Source of the DNA: Oscillospiraceae bacterium
Lineage (GTDB): Bacteria > Bacillota_A > Clostridia > Oscillospirales > Oscillospiraceae
Length of the DNA stretch: 21,884 nucleotides
Direction of reading: 5' to 3'
Assembly: GCA_015068055.1 (NCBI GenBank)
Contig: SVLG01000033.1
Location: 1-21,884, forward strand
Position numbers and translations under genes: made by a program. Positions 1 through 6,727 of this stretch are shown in pieces. Position 1 is the first letter of the stretch, and every line of letters begins with the position of its first letter. The notes beneath the pieces were generated by a model that searched no databases, was not told where the DNA came from, and saw nothing but the letters and a program-made list of their open reading frames with translations.

Positions 1-635
1 ATGAGGACATGCAGAATCTCGTCCGCACAGCGGATGAGAAGTTCGGCAGCATCGATATCTTTGTCAACAGCGCTGCCGTCTGGAGCTATGCCCACGTTTA
101 TGACCTCTCTTCCGCGGAGTTCCGCCGGGTCATGGAAACCAACGTGATCGGTGCCTTCCTGGGCGTGAAGTACGTGAGCCAGTACATGATCGAGCACGGC
201 ATCGCCGGCAAGATCACCCTGATCTCCTCCAACTGTGCATGGATGCCCTACCCCGTCTTCGGCGGCTATCCCCACTATGCGGCCTCCAAGGGTGCGGTGA
301 ACTCCTTCGTCATCGAATCGGCCAAGGAGCTCAAGCGCTTCGGCATCATGGTCAATGCCGTGGCCCCCGGCGGCATGGTGACGGCGGGTTCCTCCGGCAA
401 TATGTGCGCCAAGGATCTGGACGAAGACAAGGCCGATGAATTCTACGACGAGCTGATGGTCTGGCAGATCGATGAAGTTCCCCCGGTGGACACCGTGGCC
501 ATCGTGGCCTATGCCATGTGTACGCCCATGTCCGACGGCATGACCGGCGAGGTGGTCGTGGCCGACGGCGGCTCTTCCCATAACATTTTCAGACGGCAGG
601 TCGAAATCGAAGCCTATCCCCCGGAAGACGAATGA
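1..635 (+). CDS. Short-chain dehydrogenase/reductase (SDR), 5' end cut off by window
   Basis: The reading frame is open to the left edge, so the N-terminal part of the Rossmann fold, including the TGxxxGxG cofactor motif, lies outside the window. The visible part (numbered from the Met at position 9) has VNSAA in place of the usual NNAG, Asn45 in a TNVIG context, Ser73/Ser74, and the catalytic Tyr90-x3-Lys94 in HYAASK. It also has the VAPGG motif and the SDR C-terminal TGEVVVADGG. These mark a classical SDR that oxidises or reduces an alcohol/ketone with NAD(P). The stretch between the active-site Ser and Tyr is about three residues longer than usual, with an extra Pro/Tyr-rich segment that probably shapes the substrate pocket. 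The next gene starts 13 bases after the stop with a GAGGTGAG ribosome site between, so the two are co-transcribed. The substrate cannot be read from the sequence; the operon partner suggests a methylated or hydroxylated small molecule (inference). Confidence 0.88.
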   Translation, partial: EDMQNLVRTADEKFGSIDIFVNSAAVWSYAHVYDLSSAEFRRVMETNVIGAFLGVKYVSQYMIEHGIAGKITLISSNCAWMPYPVFGGYPHYAASKGAVNSFVIESAKELKRFGIMVNAVAPGGMVTAGSSGNMCAKDLDEDKADEFYDELMVWQIDEVPPVDTVAIVAYAMCTPMSDGMTGEVVVADGGSSHNIFRRQVEIEAYPPEDE

Positions 636-648
636 GAGGTGAGAAAGC

Positions 649-1878
649 ATGAGCAAAAAGATTGACGAGCGCATTCCCTCCAACAGCGGCAACGACGCCG
701 GTTTTACCGCGTACAATGCCATCCAGTCCCCCTGGAACAAGCTCTACTCCTATCAGGAAGCCCTGCACTATGCCAGCCGCTTTGAGTCCGTACTCAGCGC
801 TGCCGCCACCCAGGCTCTGCGTATCATCGTACCCAACTACGAAGAGCGCGCCCAGATGATGTGCGAGGAGGCCTACCAGCGTCTCTACACCACCGGCGTT
901 TACTACGGCGACGACGACGGCTTCGGCATCCATCCCTTTATGTGCGGCCAGTTTGCCGGTGCGCTGATCGGCGACAAGGGCGACGACGCCCTGCTGATGT
1001 GCGGCCGCTGCCAGGACTTCGGCAGCTACCGGGCCGAAAAGGAACTGGACGTCTGCGACTGGGACATCTGCGGCAGCGAGCTTTGCCGCACCACCACCAT
1101 GTCCCTGCAGGGTCAGGCCAACGCCTCCGCCGAGCGCCGGAGAAAGGGCCCCACCATGGACTACCTGATGGTGGAAGCCAAGGGCTGCGGCGACCGGCAC
1201 TGCCGTATCATCGCCGAAAGCCGGGAAAAGTATCCCGCCCCGCCCCACGCACTCTGGGAGAGCTTCGGCCCCGCGGTCTCCGACGAGTATAAGAAGTATA
1301 CCGAGGAAGAAGACTGCGTGGACGAGTCCATGATGTTCCGTGAGGAGTGCAACTACCACTTCGTAAACGGCACCAACAACGAGACCGATTCCAGCAACCA
1401 GATGATCAACATGTCCACGGCGGCCTCCCTTTACATCCTGCCGGCCATTGCCGAGACGGTCAAGCGGGGCTATGTGACAAGAGAGCAGGCGGATCACATC
1501 CTCAAGTGCGTGCTGGAGGCAGCCGGTAAGGCCGTCTTCTGCGAGCGCTATGCCATCAAGGCCTGCCGCGACTGGCTGGGCGTGCCCAACTCCATCGGCG
1601 AGGACGGCCGGGTCATGGGCGGCCTCATCGAGATGCTGCTGCAGTCGCTGCTGTGCAGCTATGAGGTGGAAGCCTTCAACAAGGACGAGGTCATCTACGT
1701 GATCGACCGCAGCGGTCTGGAGATCACCGCCACCAAGGACGTGCCGGAGGCCCATGTCTGGATGTGGGCCGGCATGGTCAAGACGCTGGTAAATGTGCAG
1801 TGGTCTCTCTGGGAGGAGGATTCCCCCGAGGGCAAGCTGCGCATCAAGATCGCTAAGAAAATCGACAAGTTCATGTAA
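649..1878 (+). CDS. Cysteine-rich 409-residue protein of unknown function, possible tandem ATC-hydrolase/V4R-like repeat
   Basis: I do not recognise the family with confidence. It looks cytoplasmic: no signal peptide or membrane segment. Cysteines cluster in the first half: C118-x2-C121, C136-x4-C141-x4-C146 and C180-x4-C185, the last in GCGDRHCRI. That last motif resembles the end of L-2-amino-thiazoline-4-carboxylate hydrolase-like and V4R-type domains, where a GD-x2-C-x-F/I strand is typical. The second half may be a degenerate copy: residues 275-295 resemble 63-85 (a Glu/Arg-rich helix, then Cys), and 380-405 end in a similar ...GKLRIKIAKK strand without the cysteines. If so, the protein is an internal duplication in which only the first copy keeps a metal or thiol site. 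It lies between the SDR and the GcvT-like gene (13 and 15 bases away), so a role in the same pathway is likely. Base composition matches its neighbours. Function is unassigned. Confidence 0.8.
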   Translation: MSKKIDERIPSNSGNDAGFTAYNAIQSPWNKLYSYQEALHYASRFESVLSAAATQALRIIVPNYEERAQMMCEEAYQRLYTTGVYYGDDDGFGIHPFMCGQFAGALIGDKGDDALLMCGRCQDFGSYRAEKELDVCDWDICGSELCRTTTMSLQGQANASAERRRKGPTMDYLMVEAKGCGDRHCRIIAESREKYPAPPHALWESFGPAVSDEYKKYTEEEDCVDESMMFREECNYHFVNGTNNETDSSNQMINMSTAASLYILPAIAETVKRGYVTREQADHILKCVLEAAGKAVFCERYAIKACRDWLGVPNSIGEDGRVMGGLIEMLLQSLLCSYEVEAFNKDEVIYVIDRSGLEITATKDVPEAHVWMWAGMVKTLVNVQWSLWEEDSPEGKLRIKIAKKIDKFM

Positions 1879-1893
1879 GAGGAGGCGCGGACT

Positions 1894-2910
1894 ATGTATA
1901 AGAACATATTCAAGTACGACGAGATGAAACGCGCCGAGCACATGGCGGTGCGTGAGACGGTGGGTTGGTACTTCTGGACCCACCAGATTCTGGAAGTGAC
2001 CGGGCCGGATGTGCTGGCCTTCCTGGAATACATGTTCCCCAACGACATTGCCACGCTGGAAGTGGGCCGCAACCGCTATACCACCATGCTCAATGAGCAG
2101 GGTGAGATCATCGACGATGTGGTGGTCATGCGCCGCAGCGAGGATGTCTACTGGGTGTCCACCCTCTTTGCCACCAAGACCGATGACTTCTGGTACTTCC
2201 ATCAGGGCGACTTTGATGTGGAGTGGACGGAGATCACCGATGACTGGCGCATGTACGCCGTGCAGGGTCCCAAGTCCAAAGAGCTGATGGAGACGCTGGC
2301 AGAGGAAAGCATTGCCGATCTCAAGTTCTTTGAACACCGGGAGAACAAAATCGGCGGCATCGACTGCATCATCAACCGGGCGGGCTTCACCGGCGAGAAG
2401 TGGGGCTACGAGATCTATGTAAATCCCGACGACTGCGAGGCGCTGGAGGAGCTTCTCGCTCCCGCCGCCGAAAAGCTGGGCGGCCGCGAGGTGACCGAGT
2501 TCCAGATCATGGCATGGACGCTGCCCACCGAGGCCGGTTTCCTCTACATGCGTGATCTGGCTCACACCAATCCCTTTGAAGTGGGACTGGAAAAGAACAT
2601 CAACTGGGACAAGGACTTCATCGGCAAGGAAGCGCTGCTGGCCGTCAGGGAAGCCGGCCCCGCACGGGAACTGGTGGGCTTTGAAACACTGGAGGATGAC
2701 ATTTATATCCGTTCCAAGCAGTACGGCGGCCCCGGTGAGGCCGTGTACGTGGACGGTGAGGAAGTGGGCCGGGTGTCCAAACTGGTCTACTCCTATGTGA
2801 AGGAGGTCAACAACGGCTACATCCTCGCCCAAAAGGGCAAGCTGGCCGTAGGCGACCGGCTGAAGATCCACGGCTACGATGTAGTGATCACGGAGAAAAA
2901 GTGGATCTGA
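1894..2910 (+). CDS. GcvT-like folate-dependent aminomethyltransferase/demethylase family protein
   Basis: 338 residues, against about 365 for glycine-cleavage T-protein. Family marks are EHMAVR (15-20), VTGPDV (35-40), GRNRYTTMLNEQGEIIDD (58-75, with the catalytic-type Asp at 74/75), RAGFTGE followed by GYEI (162-174) and FIGKEAL (242-248). Canonical T-proteins have a DVSHMG motif after the AVR segment; here it is replaced by WYFWTHQ. RLEAG is replaced by PTEAG at 211-215. The YgfZ signature KGCYxGQE is absent. No gcvH or gcvP lies nearby, so glycine cleavage is unlikely. Stand-alone relatives such as DmdA, LigM and dimethylglycine or sarcosine oxidase domains move a methyl or methylene group from a substrate to tetrahydrofolate. 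That chemistry is the best guess here. The start has GGAGG eight bases upstream. The gene ends at a 17-bp hairpin. The substrate is unknown. Confidence 0.85.
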   Translation: MYKNIFKYDEMKRAEHMAVRETVGWYFWTHQILEVTGPDVLAFLEYMFPNDIATLEVGRNRYTTMLNEQGEIIDDVVVMRRSEDVYWVSTLFATKTDDFWYFHQGDFDVEWTEITDDWRMYAVQGPKSKELMETLAEESIADLKFFEHRENKIGGIDCIINRAGFTGEKWGYEIYVNPDDCEALEELLAPAAEKLGGREVTEFQIMAWTLPTEAGFLYMRDLAHTNPFEVGLEKNINWDKDFIGKEALLAVREAGPARELVGFETLEDDIYIRSKQYGGPGEAVYVDGEEVGRVSKLVYSYVKEVNNGYILAQKGKLAVGDRLKIHGYDVVITEKKWI

Positions 2911-2926
2911 GATAGGGCAAAGGAAA

Positions 2927-2964
2927 AACAGGAGTAAGATTCCCGGAGGAATCTTACTCCTGTT
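2927..2964. terminator. Bidirectional terminator between GcvT-like gene and XRE gene
   Basis: A perfect 17-bp inverted repeat (arms 2927-2943 and 2948-2964) with the 4-base loop CGGA. On the plus strand it is followed by a T-rich stretch (GGTTTGTTTTC), which would end the SDR operon. On the minus strand it overlaps the XRE stop codon and is followed directly by TTTCC, which would end the XRE transcript. It therefore serves two convergent genes. Confidence 0.85.
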
Positions 2965-3199
2965 AGGTTTGTTTTCTGTATGGATAGGGTTCCTTTTGAT
3001 CGGTCAGACCGAGAAGATAGTCCACACTGACATGATGAAACTGCGCCAGAGCCGCTAACACCCGGGGCGGGATCATACGCTCCCCGCTCTCATAGTAGGC
3101 GTAGGTTCTCTGGGGAACATTGATTTGCCTGCCAAGTTCTTCTTGTGTAAGGTCAGAATCCTCTCGCAGATTGCGGATTCGTTCGTATCGTTCAGCCAT
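2963..3199 (-). CDS. XRE-family helix-turn-helix repressor, 78 residues
   Basis: A small single-domain DNA-binding protein. The Cro/CI-type helix-turn-helix spans about residues 16-41, with LTQEEL, INVPQRTYAYYESGER and the closing SVDYLLGLTD typical of XRE regulators. I chose the internal Met at 3199. The upstream alternative at 3232 would add a non-conserved MFCLIVSVVIG leader, and its start lies inside the palindromic operator. The gene is divergent from the small CDS at 3314, and the shared 110-base gap holds two 15-bp palindromes that are probably its operators, so autoregulation and control of the neighbour are likely. There is no ligand-binding or peptidase domain, so the release signal is not visible. 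It could be a remnant of an integrated element's repressor or a free-standing regulator. Confidence 0.88.
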   Translation of the reverse strand: MAERYERIRNLREDSDLTQEELGRQINVPQRTYAYYESGERMIPPRVLAALAQFHHVSVDYLLGLTDQKEPYPYRKQT

Positions 3200-3215
3200 T
3201 CCAATCACCACGGAC

Positions 3216-3221
3216 ACTATA
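3216..3221 (-). promoter_or_regulatory. Probable -10 of XRE gene promoter
   Basis: The minus strand reads TATAGT about 17 bases before the chosen XRE start codon. No good -35 hexamer is visible 16-18 bases upstream, and the left palindrome (3226-3240) fills that spacer, as expected for a repressed, autoregulated promoter. Confidence 0.45.
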
Positions 3222-3225
3222 AGAC

Positions 3226-3265
3226 AGAACAAATTGTTCTATTGACATTTTGAACATTTTGTTCT
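3226..3265. promoter_or_regulatory. Paired palindromic operators, probable XRE binding sites
   Basis: Two 15-bp palindromes of the same design: AGAACAAATTGTTCT (3226-3240) and TGAACATTTTGTTCT (3251-3265), with centres 25 bp apart. The first has perfect 7-bp arms around one central base. Their ACAA/TTGT core resembles operators of XRE repressors such as Xre of PBSX (established knowledge). They are not standard Gram-positive LexA boxes, which have GAAC-N4-GTTC; the spacing here is five. The left site sits over the XRE promoter, and the right one lies between the -35 and -10 of the plus-strand promoter. Confidence 0.75.
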
Positions 3266-3270
3266 AATCT
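3242..3270 (+). promoter_or_regulatory. Promoter of small CDS at 3314
   Basis: A perfect TTGACA (3242-3247), a 17-base spacer and TAATCT (3265-3270). The predicted transcript start near 3277 lies after the ATG at 3275, which supports the downstream start codon at 3314. The right XRE-type palindrome occupies the spacer, so the promoter should be blocked when the repressor is bound. Confidence 0.65.
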
Positions 3271-3313
3271 ATCCATGGTTTCACGGGATAACGGAGTGGA
3301 AGGGCGGTCATTT

Positions 3314-3607
3314 ATGGATGAATTTGGTTGCGATTACGAGTGCAGAACCGTAGGGGAAAGCATCGCCAAATACAGTGTCCCCGATGACTGGTGCGCCGAA
3401 TTTGATGCCTGTGACGGCATCTATCCCCTCGTCTGCATCCCGATAGCGCAAATACGCAAAGCGCCCGCTCTGATGAATCTGAAGCTCCGGGTCGTGAAAA
3501 ACCCAAACGACGAATACGCAGGGTGCATGATACTCAGCGATCAAAAGACCATTGCTTTCAAAGTCGATGCAATGAGCGATCTCATTAAGGCGATGGGAAA
3601 AGAATAG
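3314..3607 (+). CDS. Small hypothetical protein, 97 residues, XRE-controlled
   Basis: I do not recognise this protein. It has five cysteines (in the GCDYEC, DWC, DAC and LVC segments) plus one near residue 72, mixed acidic and hydrophobic composition, and no signal peptide or membrane helix. I chose the ATG at 3314 because GGAAGG lies about 12 bases upstream and because the mapped promoter would place the transcript start after the ATG at 3275. It is divergent from the XRE repressor and ends just before a strong hairpin. Divergent pairs of this kind can be toxin-repressor pairs, phage-remnant repressor/antirepressor-like pairs, or simple regulated genes; nothing in the sequence decides between these. 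Confidence 0.6.
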   Translation: MDEFGCDYECRTVGESIAKYSVPDDWCAEFDACDGIYPLVCIPIAQIRKAPALMNLKLRVVKNPNDEYAGCMILSDQKTIAFKVDAMSDLIKAMGKE

Positions 3608-3613
3608 GACAAA

Positions 3614-3649
3614 AGCAGCCTCTCTGTCCGCTTGGACAGAGAGGCTGCT
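3614..3649. terminator. Terminator-like hairpin after small CDS
   Basis: A perfect 16-bp stem (3614-3629 with 3634-3649) and a 4-base loop, starting seven bases after the stop codon. On the plus strand the T-run comes only about 10 bases later (TTTTTT at 3661). On the minus strand the stem is followed by TTTTG. It probably acts in both directions. Confidence 0.7.
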
Positions 3650-3812
3650 CTCTTCCCCGGTTTTTTCGACTAAATCGTTTTTCAAAGCATTATTTTTTGA
3701 CCATATAGTCGAAACCAGAGTAAAATAAAAGAAAATAAGCAAAATTACGTCTCCGATTCTCATTCCGCACGAATTCTGCACGGCCGCTTTCCGGCCTTTG
3801 GGGCGAAAACGA
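3650..3812. other. AT-rich non-coding gap with a 9-bp inverted repeat
   Basis: I see no gene here. The stretch 3655-3760 is clearly richer in A and T than the rest of the window. It contains TTTCGACTA (3664-3672) and its inverse TAGTCGAAA (3706-3714), 33 bases apart, with AT-rich sequence between. This could be a protein-binding site or an element end; there is no partner copy in the window to decide. Confidence 0.4.
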
Positions 3813-3848
3813 AAAAACCGTGGAAACTCAATGGTTTCCACGGTTTTT
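3813..3848 (-). terminator. Terminator of tRNA-Ala
   Basis: A 15-bp stem (3813-3827 with 3834-3848) and a 6-base loop, two bases after the encoded CCA. Read on the minus strand, the 3' arm ends in a run of Ts that continues into TTTTTTCGTTTTC. It is a standard intrinsic terminator for the tRNA transcript. Confidence 0.85.
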
Positions 3849-3850
3849 GT

Positions 3851-3926
<76 letters not shown>

Positions 3927-3939
3927 AACTCGCCCGATC

Positions 3940-3968
3940 ATAATAACAAATCGCGCGGCGCTTGTCAA
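3940..3968 (-). promoter_or_regulatory. Promoter of tRNA-Ala
   Basis: The minus strand reads TTGACA (3963-3968), exactly 17 bases, then TATTAT (3940-3945). This is a near-consensus sigma-A promoter 14 bases before the tRNA 5' end. Confidence 0.85.
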
Positions 3969-3994
3969 GCATATTTTTCAATTTTTTACGTTTT

Positions 3995-5755
3995 TCAGCC
4001 CAGAGACTTTTCCAGCTTCGCCAGAGACTCCATAAGCTCACGGGGCATCTTCTCACCGAAGCCCTCATAGAAGCTGCGGATACCCTCACACTCGCTCTTC
4101 CAGAGCTCCTTATCCACGCTGAGGAGTTCAGCCACTGTCTCGCGGCTCATATCCAGACCGCTGAGATCGAGATCCTCCACCCGGGGCAGATAACCGATGG
4201 GGCTCTCCACGGCATCCACCTCACCAAAGGCGCGCTTGAGCACCCACTCGATGACGCGGAGGTTGTCGCCGAAGCCCGGCCAGAGGAAGTTGCCCTCGTC
4301 GTCGGTGCGGAACCAGTTGACATTGGCGATGACAGGAGGATTGGTGAGCTTGCTCTCCATATCCAGCCAGTGCTGCCAGTAGTCAGCCATGTGATAGCCG
4401 CAGAAGGGCAGCATGGCCATGGGGTCGCGGCGGGTCTCGCCCACCTTGCCCTCAGCGGCGGCGGTCTTCTCGCTGCCCATGATGCTGCCCACAAAGACGC
4501 CGTGGGCCCAGTCGCGGCTCTGGTAAACCAGCGGGGCAGTCTTGGCACGGCGGCCGCCGAAGACGATGGCGGAGATGGGCACACCCGCGCCGTTGTTGAA
4601 CTCATCAGAGATGCAGGGGCAGTTGACAGCGGGGGCGGTGAAGCGGGAGTTGGGGTGCGCACCCTTGCTGCCGTCGGAGGGATCCCAGGGCTCACCCTTC
4701 CAGTTGAGAGCGTCGGTGGGCGGGTTCTTGTCCATGCCTTCCCACCAGACGGTGCCGTCGGGCTTGAGAACCACGTTGGTGAAGATGGTGTTCTTCATGG
4801 TAGCCTCGAGGGCGTTGGGGTTGGTCTTGGTGCTGGTACCGGGAGCCACGCCGAAGAAGCCGTTCTCAGGGTTCACGGCCCAGAGACGGCCATCGGGGCC
4901 GGGACGCAGCCACGCGATGTCATCGCCCACACACCAGCACTTCCAGCCCTTTTCCCGGTAAGCCTCGGGAGGAATAAGCATGGCGAGGTTAGTCTTGCCG
5001 CAGGCGGAGGGGAAGGCACCGCAGACATAGCGGACCTCACCCTGGGGATTTTCCACGCCGAGGATAAGCATATGCTCAGCCAGCCAGCCCTCCTGACGGC
5101 CAAGGCAGGAGGCAATGCGCAGAGCGAAGCACTTCTTGCCCAGCAGCACGTTGCCGCCGTAGCCGGAGTTGACGGACATGATGGAGTTCTCCTGAGGGAA
5201 GTGGACGATGTAACGCTTCTCCTCGTCCAGCTCGGCCTTGGCATGGAGCCCCTTGATATAGTCGGGAGAGTCGCCAAGAGCCTCATACACATCCATGCCC
5301 ACACGGGTCATGATGGCCATGGACACCACCACATAGATGGAGTCGGTGATCTCAATGCCGTACTTGGCAAAGGGAGAACCCACAATACCCATGGAATAAG
5401 GGATGACATACATGGTGCGGCCCTTCATGGCGCCGGCATAGATGCCGCGGAGCTTTTCCTTCATCTCGGCGGGATCCATCCAGTTATTGGTGGGGCCTGC
5501 GTCCTCTTTCTTCTCACAGCAGATAAAGGTGCGGCTCTCCACACGGGCCACGTCGTTAAGAGCGCTGCGATGGTAAACGCAGCCGGGGAGCTTCTCCTGA
5601 TTGAGCTTCACCAGTTCACCGGTGAGGTAAGCTTCCTGCCGGAGCTGCTCCAGCTGGGCCTCGCTGCCATCGATCCAGAGAACCTTCTCAGGCTGCAGCA
5701 GCGCTTCGCACTCGGCCACCCAATCGCAGATATAGCGGTTCGTCGTCAGTGCCAT
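3995..5755 (-). CDS. pckG: Phosphoenolpyruvate carboxykinase (GTP)
   Basis: 586 residues, about the usual length for the GTP-type enzyme. It interconverts oxaloacetate + GTP with PEP + CO2 + GDP in the cytoplasm, for gluconeogenesis or, in anaerobes, CO2-fixing anaplerosis. Visible motifs are Arg71 in RVESRTF, SGYGGNVLLGKKC (197-209), the P-loop FPSACGKTN (248-256) with the reactive Cys252, Lys254 and Thr255, VGDDIAW (277-283), and NPENGFFGVAPGTS (295-308). The ATP-type enzyme has a different P-loop and length, so the GTP type is clear. I chose ATG 5755: GGAGG lies eight bases upstream, whereas a GTG at 5770 overlaps that site. The gene is monocistronic, with its own promoter and the ksgA terminator upstream. 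It ends about 70 bases from the tRNA gene. Confidence 0.96.
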   Translation of the reverse strand: MALTTNRYICDWVAECEALLQPEKVLWIDGSEAQLEQLRQEAYLTGELVKLNQEKLPGCVYHRSALNDVARVESRTFICCEKKEDAGPTNNWMDPAEMKEKLRGIYAGAMKGRTMYVIPYSMGIVGSPFAKYGIEITDSIYVVVSMAIMTRVGMDVYEALGDSPDYIKGLHAKAELDEEKRYIVHFPQENSIMSVNSGYGGNVLLGKKCFALRIASCLGRQEGWLAEHMLILGVENPQGEVRYVCGAFPSACGKTNLAMLIPPEAYREKGWKCWCVGDDIAWLRPGPDGRLWAVNPENGFFGVAPGTSTKTNPNALEATMKNTIFTNVVLKPDGTVWWEGMDKNPPTDALNWKGEPWDPSDGSKGAHPNSRFTAPAVNCPCISDEFNNGAGVPISAIVFGGRRAKTAPLVYQSRDWAHGVFVGSIMGSEKTAAAEGKVGETRRDPMAMLPFCGYHMADYWQHWLDMESKLTNPPVIANVNWFRTDDEGNFLWPGFGDNLRVIEWVLKRAFGEVDAVESPIGYLPRVEDLDLSGLDMSRETVAELLSVDKELWKSECEGIRSFYEGFGEKMPRELMESLAKLEKSLG

Positions 5756-5787
5756 GTTGTCATCCTCCACTTTTCATGATTTCCTTC

Positions 5788-5816
5788 ATAATACCGTCAT
5801 TTGCAGGAAATTGCAA
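5788..5816 (-). promoter_or_regulatory. Promoter of pckG
   Basis: The minus strand reads TTGCAA (5811-5816), 17 bases, then TATTAT (5788-5793). The motif TTGCA recurs as TTGCAGGAAATTGCA over 5801-5815, overlapping the -35 and spacer. This may be a direct-repeat regulator site. Confidence 0.75.
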
Positions 5817-5833
5817 GTGGCAATATAGAAAAA

Positions 5834-5862
5834 AACGGCTGAAACTGCACGTTTCAGCCGTT
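5834..5862 (-). terminator. Terminator of the ylxM-ksgA operon
   Basis: A 12-bp perfect stem (5834-5845 with 5851-5862) and a 5-base loop. On the minus strand it is followed by TTTTTTTC counting the last stem bases. The upstream arm overlaps the ksgA stop codon. It separates the operon from pckG. Confidence 0.88.
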
Positions 5863-6717
5863 CAACTTGCATAAAAGTGAATTTGCAAGGGTCGCAAATT
5901 GCAAAGCAGAGAGTTTTTCGCCCCGGATATCGCCGGGGAGTCCCTGCTCCTCCAGGGCCGCACGCACCGCATCTTTCGAGAGCTGCGGCATGGTGGCATT
6001 GATGGCGTTGGGCAGGGCCTTGCGCCGCTGGGCAAAGGCCGCTTTCAGAACCCGGAGGAAGAAACGCTCGTCGCTCACCGCGCAAAGCGGCTTCTTCCGC
6101 TTCGTAAGCCGCAGGACGGTGCTGGTGACCTTGGGCTGGGGCAGGAAGCAATCGGGCGTTACATCAAAGAGGGTCTCCCGCTCGGCAAACCAGTCCACCT
6201 CGGCAGTGAAGGCACAGTAATCCGCGCTGCCGGGGACGGCGCAGAGACGCGCCGCAGCCTCCCGCTGGATCATCACCGTGATGCTCTCAAAGCAGCCCGC
6301 CTCGATAAAGGCGGTGAGCAGGGGCGTGGTGACGTTATAGGGAAGGTTCGCGCAGACATGCCAGGGCCGCTCTCCCAGGTATTCCCGACAGAGGGAAACG
6401 AGGTCGGCCTTCACCGCGTCGGCAAAGACCACGTTTACGTTTTCACAGTCCGAGAGCGTCTTTTCCAGAATGGGCCGCAGCCGCTCATCCAGTTCCAGAC
6501 TCAGCACCTTCCCGGCCCGCTCACAGAGTTCCCGGGTCAGAACACCGATACCGGGGCCGATCTCCAGGACGCCGTCCTCCTTTGTGAGCCGGGCGCTCTC
6601 GGCGATGTCCTCGGGCACCCAGGAGGCGATGAGGAAGTTCTGGCCCATGGACTTGGAAAAGCGAAAGCCGTGGCTTTCCAGCAGGGCCTTAACTACGGTG
6701 GAGTTGGTAAGTTCCAT
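5854..6717 (-). CDS. rsmA: 16S rRNA (adenine1518-N6/adenine1519-N6)-dimethyltransferase
   Basis: 287 residues, KsgA/RsmA family. It dimethylates two adjacent adenines in the 3'-terminal helix of 16S rRNA late in small-subunit assembly, using S-adenosylmethionine. Visible motifs are SKSMGQNFL near the N-terminus, the SAM-binding LEIGPGIGVLT, LELDERL, FADAVKADL, the catalytic NLPYNV, and LPQPKVTSTV toward the C-terminus, followed by the FAQRRKALPN helix. I chose ATG 6717 because GAGGTGAGG lies just upstream; a GTG nine bases earlier would overlap that site. It follows trmD with a gap of 10 bases and is the last gene of the operon. The C-terminal codons sit in a TTGCA-rich stretch that runs into the pckG promoter. 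Confidence 0.95.
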   Translation of the reverse strand: MELTNSTVVKALLESHGFRFSKSMGQNFLIASWVPEDIAESARLTKEDGVLEIGPGIGVLTRELCERAGKVLSLELDERLRPILEKTLSDCENVNVVFADAVKADLVSLCREYLGERPWHVCANLPYNVTTPLLTAFIEAGCFESITVMIQREAAARLCAVPGSADYCAFTAEVDWFAERETLFDVTPDCFLPQPKVTSTVLRLTKRKKPLCAVSDERFFLRVLKAAFAQRRKALPNAINATMPQLSKDAVRAALEEQGLPGDIRGEKLSALQFATLANSLLCKLNG

Positions 6718-6727
6718 CGTCCTCACC

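Noticed and set aside
589..2871. A 760-codon antisense open frame over the SDR operon
   Set aside because: It covers three plus-strand genes with clear family motifs and ribosome sites; the antisense product is low-complexity and matches nothing I know.
1894..2910. Annotation as glycine-cleavage T-protein GcvT or as YgfZ
   Set aside because: No gcvH/gcvP nearby and two T-protein motifs are altered; the YgfZ signature KGCYxGQE is absent.
3226..3265. The GAAC...GTTC palindromes as LexA (SOS) boxes
   Set aside because: The Gram-positive LexA box has four bases between GAAC and GTTC; both sites here have five, and an XRE gene lies next to them.
3962..5779. A 605-codon plus-strand open frame over pckG
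   Set aside because: It is a shadow of pckG, whose P-loop and active-site motifs are unmistakable on the minus strand.
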